A stretch of 18,579 nucleotides of DNA from Patescibacteria group bacterium UBA1372 (GCA_002306295.1 DBRI01000009.1:60472-79050); one strand, 5' to 3'. Positions 1 to 5,712 are shown, numbered from the stretch's first letter. Notes: a model not told the origin generated them from the sequence alone. Made by a program: numbers and translations.

Positions 1-216
1 GAAGTTGCCAAAACTAGTCCTATAAAAGAGGCTTACCAAAAGTTTTTAGCCGGTTTTGACGATGTAGTCAATCAGATGAACCAGTCTCAAGAACCAGTTA
101 AGTTTAGAAATGAACTAAACAATCAAGCCAGACTTGCCAAACAAGAACTAAACAAGTATAACCAAACTCTTAGAAACGCCATTAGGCTTTTAGTTAACCT
201 TGGCAAAACCAACTAA
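1..216 (+). CDS. C-terminal end of an unidentified helical protein (partial)
   Basis: Frame 1 is open from the window edge to a TAA at 214-216, giving 71 residues with the start lying outside the window. The segment is hydrophilic, rich in N, Q, K and L, and looks alpha-helical (for example FRNELNNQARLAKQELNKYN, then RNAIRLLVNLGKTN at the end). There are no membrane segments or cysteines. I do not recognise the family. It is followed after 18 nt by a small lipoprotein gene on the same strand, so the two may be co-transcribed, although the lipoprotein also has a weak -10-like sequence of its own. The open frame and codon use support it being a real gene end; the function is unknown. Confidence 0.6.
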   Translation, partial: EVAKTSPIKEAYQKFLAGFDDVVNQMNQSQEPVKFRNELNNQARLAKQELNKYNQTLRNAIRLLVNLGKTN

Positions 217-234
217 ATCTGTCATTATTGGTCT

Positions 235-510
235 ATGCTAAATCTAAAAAAGGTACTACTCCTCGCCGTCGTTATTACTTCTCTTTCGGCCTGTTCTCTT
301 TCCTCTGAAAAAGCCGCCACCATCACTTCTTCCCCTCTTGATACCAATACTCAAACAGTCGAGGTTTCTCCTTTGCCTTCTGATATCTCACCGACTGCTT
401 TACCTATCGATCCCGATACTGCCGATCAGGAGCTTTTAGAGATACTGGAAGACTTAGATGATATCGATCTAGACTCTGAGTTCAGCCTATTGGACGAACA
501 GCTAAACTAA
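235..510 (+). CDS. Small acidic lipoprotein
   Basis: 91 residues. The N-terminus is a lipoprotein signal: two lysines (K5, K6), a hydrophobic stretch LLLAVVITS, then a lipobox L17-S18-A19-C20, so Cys20 should be lipidated after signal peptidase II cleavage. The mature part is about 70 residues. It starts as a Ser/Thr/Pro-rich linker (about 21-60) and ends in an acidic stretch (about 62-91) dense in Asp, Glu and Leu with no recognised domain. The mature protein would be a flexible, negatively charged surface tether or peptide. No Shine-Dalgarno sequence precedes the ATG; a weak -10-like CATTAT at 223-228 ends 6 nt before it. The 3' end overlaps by 9 nt, tail to tail, the membrane-protein gene on the other strand. 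The specific function is unknown. Confidence 0.7.
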   Translation: MLNLKKVLLLAVVITSLSACSLSSEKAATITSSPLDTNTQTVEVSPLPSDISPTALPIDPDTADQELLEILEDLDDIDLDSEFSLLDEQLN

Positions 511-924
511 CCTTACCAGTAGTTCCAGCTCAAACCAGTCCTTCAACAGCACTAATGTTATTAAAACTGCCAAAATTAAAAGCATTAATCTAATTAATCT
601 CATCCAACCGGTTTTTCTATATTCCACCCCAATTTTTGAAAACAAAACTATCCCTATTCCCGTACTCACCCCAAAAGCCGCTAGCCAACTCCAAGGAATA
701 TCACCCACAAGCATCTGTTTTCCTGTTACTCCAAACTCCAATATTTCCAGATTTACCCCCATTTGTATTAACCAAATTGATACCAGCATTGTTAGTCCTG
801 TCAACACTGATATTGCCGATACTCCAAATACCAACCCGTATTTTTCCACTTCAAATTTCCATTTAGGCCTCATTTTTATCTCGCCTTTATCTATTTTTTC
901 GAATATCTTGTCTTTAGTTTTCAT
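502..924 (-). CDS. Three-helix membrane protein, possible anti-sigma partner of the ECF sigma factor
   Basis: 140 residues. A basic cytoplasmic N-terminus (about 1-29, containing KGEIKMRPKW) is followed by three predicted membrane helices at about 30-55, 79-99 and 109-128 and a short tail. The gene starts inside the last codons of the upstream sigma-factor gene (11-nt overlap), so translation of the two is coupled. A short cytoplasmic head plus a membrane domain, encoded directly after an ECF sigma gene, is the usual arrangement for a membrane-bound anti-sigma factor. The N-terminal 'IKMRPKW' and the 'PWSW' before helix 2 resemble hypothetical membrane proteins encoded beside sigma factors in CPR genomes. 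I see no zinc anti-sigma motif (HxxxCxxC), so the anti-sigma role is inference from context. The 3' end overlaps the lipoprotein gene on the other strand by 9 nt. Confidence 0.7.
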   Translation of the reverse strand: MKTKDKIFEKIDKGEIKMRPKWKFEVEKYGLVFGVSAISVLTGLTMLVSIWLIQMGVNLEILEFGVTGKQMLVGDIPWSWLAAFGVSTGIGIVLFSKIGVEYRKTGWMRLIRLMLLILAVLITLVLLKDWFELELLVRLV

Positions 925-1450
925 CTGTTAATATTTTTTTTAATTCTTTTTTAGCTCTATATAAAAGCACCCCTGCTTTACTTTTAGAAATTTTTAAAAT
1001 ATCACTAATTTCAATATAAGATTTTTCTTCAAAATAAAACAAGTTTATTATATTTCTGTATTTTACATCCATTTTTTTTAAAGCTTGTCTGACTCTCTTT
1101 TTTTCATCTTCTGCCATTGCTAAATCTTCTAAAAGTTCGTTTTTACTATCCTCAAACAATTCTTCATTATCTACGTTGGTTAGTTTAATTTTTTTCTTTT
1201 TAATAAAATCTATTGTTTTGTTGTGAGCAATCCTATATATCCAACTGGAAAAACTATACTCATCACTATAGCTATTCAGTTTTTCAAAGCAACTTATAAA
1301 CACCTCTTGTACCAAGTCATCTACATCGTCATCCACACAATAGCTAATTCTCTTAATGTATCTTCTTAATTTGTCTTCATATTTATCAATAATTTGTCCG
1401 AATTCACGCTTATCAACTAATACTTTTTTAACAATTTCTTCATCAGTCAC
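914..1450 (-). CDS. ECF-type RNA polymerase sigma-70 factor
   Basis: 178 residues, the usual size for an extracytoplasmic-function sigma factor. Region 2 lies at about 17-85: FGQIIDKYEDKLRRYI, then the core-binding DDVDDLVQEVFISCFEKL and the -10-binding FSSWIYRIAHNKTIDFIKKK. A charged linker follows. Region 4 lies at about 118-172, with a helix-turn-helix around YIEISDILKISKSKAGVLLYRAKKELK. Regions 1 and 3 are absent, which defines the ECF type. The start is GTG at 1450: an in-frame TAA lies just upstream, the sequence MTDEEIVKKVL is typical of the family, and a TAAAAT hexamer (1462-1457) ends 6 nt before the GTG. It is co-encoded with the downstream membrane protein (11-nt overlap) and divergent from the HAD gene through a shared symmetric promoter region. 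It probably redirects polymerase to an envelope or stress regulon that is not identifiable here. Confidence 0.93.
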   Translation of the reverse strand: MTDEEIVKKVLVDKREFGQIIDKYEDKLRRYIKRISYCVDDDVDDLVQEVFISCFEKLNSYSDEYSFSSWIYRIAHNKTIDFIKKKKIKLTNVDNEELFEDSKNELLEDLAMAEDEKKRVRQALKKMDVKYRNIINLFYFEEKSYIEISDILKISKSKAGVLLYRAKKELKKILTDEN

Positions 1451-1493
1451 GCCTTTATTTTATCAATTCCCCAATTATTGATAAAATATCACT
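1451..1493. promoter_or_regulatory. Mirror-symmetric divergent promoter region (sigma factor / HAD gene)
   Basis: The 43-nt gap between two divergent genes contains a perfect 12-bp inverted repeat, 1456-1467 and 1477-1488, separated by 9 nt. Each arm carries a TAAAAT hexamer (plus strand 1482-1487, minus strand 1462-1457), and each hexamer ends exactly 6 nt before its start codon (ATG 1494, GTG 1450). This matches the -10-to-start spacing seen elsewhere in the window. No good TTGACA-like -35 is visible on either side. Because the two -10 elements are about 20 bp apart, polymerase can occupy only one direction at a time. The palindrome could also be a binding site for a dimeric regulator. Confidence 0.65.
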
Positions 1494-2102
1494 ATGATAA
1501 AAACAACTGTCTTCGATCTAAATGGTGTTATTTGGAAGCGCCGCCCCTTCAATCAAGCCTTTTTCCAACTTCTATCTCAAACAGTTAATCTTCATCCCAA
1601 AACCATTCGCTCCAAATACAATCAAGTCGTTAGCCTTTTTGAGTTAGATAAACTTGAACTAAATCACTGGCTTAAAACTGAATTTAAGCTTGATAAGCTT
1701 ACCCTAGAAACTTTCAATTTTAATCTCCAAAAAGTTTTTAAGGCTCATTATCAGCCAAATTTTTATCCTAAGGCGTTGCCTCTTATTAGGCTTCTTCAGA
1801 CAAATGGTTTTACCATTGGCTGTCTTACTAATTCTGAAAATTTTCTTATCGATCTTTTTACCAAAGCCGGTCTTTTTTGCAACTTTGATTTTAAAGTTGC
1901 CAGTAGTATTGTTGGTTACAAAAAACCAAATCAAAAAATTTTTAAACAAATTTTCAAAATTGGTAATTGGAAACCTGCTCAGGTCTTATTTATCGACAAT
2001 CAAAAATCAAATCTTTCTGCTGCCCAAAAATTGGGCATAAACACTATCCACTTCAAGTCCTACAAAGATCTGGCTCCCAAATTAGATAAAATCCTGTTCT
2101 GA
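1494..2102 (+). CDS. HAD-superfamily hydrolase (subfamily IA-like)
   Basis: 202 residues, soluble, with the layout of a haloacid-dehalogenase phosphatase. Motif I is FDLNGV with nucleophile Asp8. Motif II is LTNS (Thr112). The motif III lysine lies in GYKKP (Lys143/144). Motif IV is LFIDN (Asp168). A helical cap of about 75 residues lies between motif I and motif II, as in subfamily IA enzymes such as YihX-type sugar phosphatases. Two positions are unusual: the second motif I acid is Asn10 rather than Asp, and motif IV reads DN rather than DD. Motif I variants of this kind occur in some HAD families, so activity is not excluded. The substrate cannot be predicted. There is no Shine-Dalgarno sequence; TAAAAT ends 6 nt before the ATG. 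The gene ends 1 nt from the convergent TPM-domain gene. Confidence 0.88.
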   Translation: MIKTTVFDLNGVIWKRRPFNQAFFQLLSQTVNLHPKTIRSKYNQVVSLFELDKLELNHWLKTEFKLDKLTLETFNFNLQKVFKAHYQPNFYPKALPLIRLLQTNGFTIGCLTNSENFLIDLFTKAGLFCNFDFKVASSIVGYKKPNQKIFKQIFKIGNWKPAQVLFIDNQKSNLSAAQKLGINTIHFKSYKDLAPKLDKILF

Positions 2103-2103
2103 T

Positions 2104-2979
2104 TTACCACTTTCCGCTAGCTCCACCCCCGCCTGATCTTCCTCCCCCAAATCCGCCAAAACCAGAGCCCCCCCCCGATTTCCCTCCACTATTTTTCCAG
2201 CTATTATTTTTCCACAAGGGTGGACTACTTACATTTCTGAATCCATCTGTTCCTATTCCTCTTCTGGACAGTATTAAATCAAATATTAAGCCAATTACTG
2301 CCAGTATTACTCCTACCACCAAATTTCCAAATATTATTCCCAATAAAAAGCCCACTATCCCTCCGGCCACAAATTCTTTGGTTTTGGCAAAAAAAGATGC
2401 CATATAAGTCAAAAACAAAAATCCCAAAGTTAAAATTTTAAAATTATCCACAAAACTAGCCACTTGATTAGTTGTGTTCGATATCAAATTTGTTGTTTCT
2501 GCTTCGCCCTTTATATATTTTTCAATTTTTTCCACCCCGGCCATAGTTCCCAGTTCATAATTGTCCAGTTTAAATTGAGGCACTATTTCACTTCTTATTA
2601 TTTCTCCTGCCCTTCCGTCCGTTATCGCTCCTTCAAGCCCATATCCCACCTCAATTCTTACCTCTCGGTCATCTTTGGCTATCACCAGCAATACTCCGTT
2701 GTCTTCCCCAGCTTTTCCAATTCCCCATTTTTCAAACACTTCAACCGCATATTCTTCAATATAAGCATCAGGCAGTTTATTTATTGTCAATACCGCCACC
2801 TCTGCTCTGGTTTCACTATCAATTTTAGCCAGTTTTTCCTCCAATTGGCTTTTAAATTCTTGGCCATATAGTCCTGCCTTATCCGTCACCCTGCCGTCAA
2901 TTTCAGGTACCTCAAACGCCCAAATCGGTTTCACCACTAAAACCAACACCACTAACAAATATACAAAAAATCTTTTCAT
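2104..2979 (-). CDS. TPM-domain (YgcG-type) membrane-anchored extracytoplasmic protein
   Basis: 291 residues. Residues 1-21 form a signal peptide or anchor ending around AFEVP. A TPM domain follows (about 25-155) with recognisable family motifs: DNGVLLVIAKDDREVRIEVG at 94-112, YGLEG (113-117) and the helix start TDGRAGEII. Two hydrophobic segments at about 181-198 and 203-237 anchor the protein. The C-terminus (about 264-291) is Gly/Ser-rich and ends GGGGASGKW, a common ending for YgcG-like proteins. TPM domains are linked to membrane-protein quality control and photosystem repair in other organisms; the role here is unknown. These proteins are often encoded next to LemA, and here LemA is upstream on the same strand, separated by a toxin-antitoxin pair. 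TAAAAT at 2990-2985 ends 5 nt before the ATG, suggesting a leaderless start. Confidence 0.9.
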   Translation of the reverse strand: MKRFFVYLLVVLVLVVKPIWAFEVPEIDGRVTDKAGLYGQEFKSQLEEKLAKIDSETRAEVAVLTINKLPDAYIEEYAVEVFEKWGIGKAGEDNGVLLVIAKDDREVRIEVGYGLEGAITDGRAGEIIRSEIVPQFKLDNYELGTMAGVEKIEKYIKGEAETTNLISNTTNQVASFVDNFKILTLGFLFLTYMASFFAKTKEFVAGGIVGFLLGIIFGNLVVGVILAVIGLIFDLILSRRGIGTDGFRNVSSPPLWKNNSWKNSGGKSGGGSGFGGFGGGRSGGGGASGKW

Positions 2980-2990
2980 GATTTATTTTA
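2980..2990 (-). promoter_or_regulatory. -10 element of the TPM-domain gene
   Basis: On the minus strand TAAAAT (2990-2985) ends 5 nt before the ATG at 2979; the overlapping TATAAA is an alternative. There is no Shine-Dalgarno sequence between. The matching -35 would fall in the region that also holds the divergent brnT promoter. Confidence 0.45.
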
Positions 2991-2999
2991 TATTACTTC

Positions 3000-3037
3000 T
3001 TGACATTTGTTAGTAATGTATTGTATATTCATGTACA
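3000..3037 (+). promoter_or_regulatory. Promoter and possible autoregulatory operator of brnT-brnA
   Basis: This is the only near-consensus promoter noticed in the window: TTGACA at 3000-3005, an 18-nt spacer, and TATATT at 3024-3029. The GTG start lies 8 nt further on, so the message would be leaderless or nearly so. Two inverted repeats overlap the promoter: ACATT-N7-AATGT (3003-3019), and an imperfect palindrome TGTATATTCATGTACA (3022-3037) covering the -10 and start point. Autorepression by the antitoxin-toxin complex is established for BrnTA systems, and these repeats are the natural operator candidates. The operator assignment is inference. Confidence 0.6.
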
Positions 3038-3328
3038 GTGGTAAAAAAACATCAACCAATTTGTTTCGATTGGGATAAGGCAAACAAAGACAAAAACAAA
3101 ATCAAGCATAAGGTTGACCATCAGGAAGCTGAACAAGTTTTTTTTAACCATCCTTTAAAAAATTTTATTGATATTAAACATAGCCAAAAAGAATTAAGGT
3201 TTTATTCTTTAGGTAAAACAGATAAAAATCGATATCTAACCATAATATATACAGTTAGAAATAAAAAAATTAGAATAATCTCTGCTCGGGATCAAAGCAG
3301 AAATGAAAGAAAAATATATGAAAACTAA
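3038..3328 (+). CDS. brnT: BrnT-family type II toxin
   Basis: 96 residues, the usual size for BrnT. The family signature is clear. FDWDKANKDKNKIKHKVDHQEAEQVF near the N-terminus corresponds to the typical F-x-W-D-x-x-K-x-x-x-N-x-x-K-H-x-V pattern. The central KELRFYSLGKT and the C-terminal KKIRIISARDQSRNERKIYE correspond to the conserved R-I-I-S-A-R and E-R-x-x-Y-E motifs. BrnT has a RelE-like fold and acts as a ribonuclease that blocks translation; BrnA neutralises it. The start is GTG at 3038, chosen because the frame matches the family N-terminus and a full promoter ends 8 nt upstream. An ATG at 3031 is in another frame. The 3' end overlaps brnA. No family motif looks broken, so the toxin appears intact. 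Confidence 0.92.
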   Translation: MVKKHQPICFDWDKANKDKNKIKHKVDHQEAEQVFFNHPLKNFIDIKHSQKELRFYSLGKTDKNRYLTIIYTVRNKKIRIISARDQSRNERKIYEN

Positions 3329-3593
3329 AAAACAAATACCCGTCTTTAAAAACGAAGATCAAGAAAGGCAATTCTGGGACAAGCATGACTTAACAGAATT
3401 CTTAGATCAGCTCAAGCCAGCCAATATTGATTTTTCCCAACTAAAACCATCAACTAAGCCCATTACTGTCAGGCTTCCAGAGTCACTCTTACACAATCTC
3501 AAAAAAATTGCCCACAAAAACGATGTTCCTTACCAATCACTCTTAAAAATTTATCTTTCAGATAGAATTAAGCAAGAGTTGAAATCTGTTTAG
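3303..3593 (+). CDS. brnA: BrnA-family antitoxin (ribbon-helix-helix)
   Basis: 96 residues from ATG 3303, or 91 from the second in-frame ATG at 3318; either start overlaps brnT (26 or 11 nt), consistent with coupled translation. The N-terminal half (about 10-50, with FWDKHDLTEFLDQL) is the usual toxin-wrapping segment of COG5304-type antitoxins. The C-terminal half (about 52-93) is a ribbon-helix-helix DNA-binding domain: strand PITVRLPESLL, helix NLKKIAHKNDV, and YQSLLKIYLSDRIKQEL. It should bind BrnT and repress the shared promoter. Its last 4 nt overlap the end of lemA on the opposite strand, so the pair is fitted exactly between lemA and the TPM gene. Antitoxin identity is secure from domain and context. 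Confidence 0.9.
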   Translation: MKEKYMKTKKQIPVFKNEDQERQFWDKHDLTEFLDQLKPANIDFSQLKPSTKPITVRLPESLLHNLKKIAHKNDVPYQSLLKIYLSDRIKQELKSV

Positions 3594-4147
3594 TCAAAAT
3601 TGACCGCTGGGGCACTAGAAGCCGCTTCCACTGATTCAAAGAAAGCTTTTTCTGAAAATCCCAACATTCCCGCAATTACATTATTTGGAAAAGTTTTTAC
3701 TCTCACATTAAAGCCACCCACCAAATCGTTGTATCTGCCTCGCTCCACGGCAATCCTATTTTCAGTTCCTGCTAATTCATCCATCAATCTTTGGACTGTT
3801 TCATCAGATTTTAGCTCTGGATAATTTTCCATCACCACCAATAGTCTTCCTAGTGCCGTTTCCACCTCTCCTGCTGCTTTAGCTTTTTCATCCACAGTTG
3901 TTGCTCCCGAATATTTTGTTCTTGCTTCAGTCACACTGTCAATTATTGCTTGTTCCTGCTTCAATACTGCCTTACTCGACTCTACTAAGTTGGGGATAAG
4001 GTCAAATCTTCTTTGATACTGTGTTTCCACTTTTGCCCATTGTGTTTTAACTTCTTGATCCATTCCTACTAGTCCGTTATAAACACCCATCAACCACAAT
4101 CCTGCTAGTACTACTATTCCTATTACTACCAACAATCCTTTCTTCAT
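3590..4147 (-). CDS. lemA: LemA family protein
   Basis: 185 residues, the normal family length. One N-terminal membrane helix (about 4-22) is followed by the LemA signature YNGLVGMDQEVKTQWAKVET (about 23-42) and QYQRRFDLIPNLVES (43-57). The rest is long amphipathic helices, including ENYPELKSDETVQRLMDELA and the conserved TENRIAVERGRYNDLVGGFN, ending in the usual short Ala/Pro tail. LemA proteins sit in the cytoplasmic membrane with a helical-bundle domain; their molecular role is not settled. The usual partner, a TPM-domain protein, is 600 nt downstream on the same strand, with brnT-brnA in between on the other strand. A minus-strand TATAAT at 4178-4173 lies 25 nt before the ATG, so unlike its neighbours this gene may have a short leader. 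Confidence 0.95.
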   Translation of the reverse strand: MKKGLLVVIGIVVLAGLWLMGVYNGLVGMDQEVKTQWAKVETQYQRRFDLIPNLVESSKAVLKQEQAIIDSVTEARTKYSGATTVDEKAKAAGEVETALGRLLVVMENYPELKSDETVQRLMDELAGTENRIAVERGRYNDLVGGFNVRVKTFPNNVIAGMLGFSEKAFFESVEAASSAPAVNFD

Positions 4148-4204
4148 AATTAATTCAAATTTTTAATAACTCATTATAATACATATTTTTCTAAAGACAC
4201 GACT

Positions 4205-4227
4205 CCGATAAACGATAGTTTCGTCGG
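4205..4227. repeat. Short hairpin in the lemA / EF-like intergenic region
   Basis: CCGA-T-AAAC-GATA-GTTT-CG-TCGG can fold into a stem of two 4-bp halves with a small internal bulge and a GATA loop. It is more GC-rich than its surroundings and lies in the 217-nt gap between lemA (minus) and the EF-like gene (plus), both of which point away from it. There is no T-run after it, so it does not look like a terminator. It may be a remnant of an interspersed palindromic repeat. Confidence 0.4.
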
Positions 4228-4246
4228 GATAACTTTTCAAACTTCA

Positions 4247-4299
4247 CCCCCCCTCTTTGTCAAGGGAGGGGGTAGGGGGGGGTGGGTTTTAGGGGAGGG
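4247..4299 (+). repeat. GTCA-loop palindromic repeat with a G-rich (G-quadruplex-capable) arm
   Basis: A C7 tract and CCCTCTTT face GGGAGGGGG across a GTCA tetraloop (stem about 4249-4258 with 4263-4272, including two G-T wobbles). The 3' side continues as G runs of 3, 5, 8, 3, 4 and 3 (4264-4299) separated by 1-5 nt, a pattern able to form a G-quadruplex on the plus strand. A related element with the same GTCA loop lies at 18361-18393. The G-rich arm is on the non-template strand upstream of the EF-like gene at 4365. Confidence 0.6.
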
Positions 4300-4364
4300 T
4301 CAGGAAAGAGCTTAATTCCCTTCCCAAAACATGTTAAAATCATTTAGTTAATATTTAGCTAGCC

Positions 4365-4619
4365 ATGCAAAAAATTGGTCGCATTACTCACTATTTCGAC
4401 AAAATCAGTGTGGCAGTTTTATCAGTCGAAGACGGGCAAGTCAAGCTTGGTGATCAAATTCAAGTAGGGGAAGATAATCTGGAAGGTACCTTTTCCCAAA
4501 CAGTTGAATCCATGCAAGTCGATCACCAGCCTGTCGAAATGGCCAAATCGGGTGATGAAGTTGGTCTTAAACTTACCAACCCCACCAAGCCAAACACTCC
4601 TGTTTTTTTAGTCGAATAA
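4365..4619 (+). CDS. EF-Tu domain 2-like (translation elongation factor-like) small protein
   Basis: 84 residues. The sequence looks like a single beta-barrel of the kind forming domain 2 of translational GTPases: IGRITHYFDKISVAVLSVED (about 3-22), KLGDQIQVG, QTVESMQVDHQPVEMAKSGDEVGLKL. The family pattern (IGxVtHYFxKIxVAvv, GDxIxI, F-x-Q-x-V-x-S-M, A-x-x-G-x-x-V-G-L) is intact. There is no GTPase domain, so it cannot be a factor on its own. Stand-alone copies are usually annotated 'translation elongation factor-like protein' and their role is unclear. It ends 34 nt before the IMPDH-like gene. No Shine-Dalgarno sequence precedes the ATG; a weak TATTTA at 4352-4357 ends 7 nt upstream. The family call is good; the function is unknown. 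Confidence 0.8.
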   Translation: MQKIGRITHYFDKISVAVLSVEDGQVKLGDQIQVGEDNLEGTFSQTVESMQVDHQPVEMAKSGDEVGLKLTNPTKPNTPVFLVE

Positions 4620-4642
4620 TATCTTTTTATTCTAAATATTGC

Positions 4643-4653
4643 TAAACTTTTTT
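4643..4653 (+). promoter_or_regulatory. Possible -10 element of the IMPDH/GMPR-like gene
   Basis: TAAACT (4643-4648) ends 5 nt before the ATG at 4654, matching the leaderless spacing seen at other genes here. It lies inside the alternative TTG-initiated N-terminal extension, which argues for the ATG start. Confidence 0.4.
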
Positions 4654-5712
4654 ATGAAGTTTAGCCAGTTTCAGCTTGCTCTCGATTTTGACGATGTTCT
4701 CCTGGTACCTCAGCAATCTCCCCTAAAATCGCGAAATGATGTCTCTCTTTCTACTCAAATCACACCCTCAATCAAACTCGACTTTCCTATAACCAGTACC
4801 AATATGGACTGTGTTACCGGGGTTGACATGTCTTTAGCACTAAGCCACTACGGTTCCATCTCTTTTTACCCCCGTTTTCAAACCATAAAAAATCAAGTTT
4901 CAGCTATTAGTTCTATTCTTAAACAAAAGCAGCACGTCATACCTTCAGTTGGTATCAAACCTACCGAAAAAGATAGGGTCAAAGCTTTAGTAGATATTGG
5001 TATCAATACTATTTCTATCGACGTTGCTCATGCCCACCTGGAGTCTTGTTTGGATTTTGTTAAATATTTAAAAAAGCAATATAAAAGTTTAGAAATTATT
5101 GCCGGTGTTGTCGCCACTTATCAAGCCGCTTTCGATCTTTTTTCTCTTGGCGTTAAAGCTGTTCAGGTTGGAGTTGGTCCCGGAGCCGTTTGTACTACTA
5201 GAGTAGTTACCGGTCATGGTATGCCTCAAATTACTGCCATTTGGGAAGTCAGCAAAGCCGCCCGTCAATTTGGTGGATATGTTATAGCTAATGGTGGTAT
5301 GAAAAATAGTGGAGATGTTGTTAAAGCCCTGGGCGCCGGTGCCGATGCTGTCACTCTCGGCTATCTTTTAGCCGGATGTACCGAAGCCCCTGGTAAAACT
5401 GTTATTTACAAAGGTAAAAAATACAAGACTTATAACGGTAGTACCAGCAAAACCGAGAAGCTCAAACAAGCTAAGCTAAACCCAGTCGATAAATGCCCCA
5501 CCTACACTCAAAATATAGAAGGCATCGAAAGTCTGGTGCCGGCAACCGGCCCAGTTAGCAATACTCTCAATCAGTTAAGTACCGCTCTCCGCTCCGGCCT
5601 CAGTTATAGTGGCGCCAGAAACATAGAAGAGCTTCACAAAAACGCCCAATTTGTTAGAGTTACCAACTCCATTAACCAAAGAAATCAAAACAGGGGAGTC
5701 CTCCTCCGCTAG
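4654..5712 (+). CDS. IMP dehydrogenase / GMP reductase family protein without CBS domains
   Basis: 352 residues from ATG 4654; an in-frame TTG at 4639 would add five residues. It is a single TIM barrel: DFDDVLLVPQQS (11-22), TSTNMDCVTG (48-56), then the phosphate and catalytic loop VGVGPGAVCTTRVVTGHGMPQ with the active-site Cys180. The second phosphate site follows at 216-245 (KNSGDVVKALGAGADAVTLG). The roughly 120-residue CBS pair of classical IMP dehydrogenase is absent, so it has the length of a GMP reductase. Departures from both enzymes are visible. The ribose-binding Asp of the usual 'ADGG' is Asn213 (IANGG), and the usual YRGM(G/S)S is YNGSTS (260-265). Reaction direction (IMP to XMP, or GMP to IMP) cannot be settled from sequence. 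It is preceded closely by the EF-like gene and probably has its own promoter. Confidence 0.87.
   Translation: MKFSQFQLALDFDDVLLVPQQSPLKSRNDVSLSTQITPSIKLDFPITSTNMDCVTGVDMSLALSHYGSISFYPRFQTIKNQVSAISSILKQKQHVIPSVGIKPTEKDRVKALVDIGINTISIDVAHAHLESCLDFVKYLKKQYKSLEIIAGVVATYQAAFDLFSLGVKAVQVGVGPGAVCTTRVVTGHGMPQITAIWEVSKAARQFGGYVIANGGMKNSGDVVKALGAGADAVTLGYLLAGCTEAPGKTVIYKGKKYKTYNGSTSKTEKLKQAKLNPVDKCPTYTQNIEGIESLVPATGPVSNTLNQLSTALRSGLSYSGARNIEELHKNAQFVRVTNSINQRNQNRGVLLR

Noticed and set aside
2464..2871. A 135-residue open frame on the plus strand inside the TPM-domain gene
   Set aside because: It is antisense to a clearly identified protein, is rich in Phe, Ser, Tyr and Ile as expected from reverse-complemented coding sequence, and has no recognisable motif.
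4639..4653. TTG at 4639 as the start of the IMPDH/GMPR-like gene
   Set aside because: The family N-terminus aligns from the ATG at 4654, and a -10-like TAAACT lies inside the extension.
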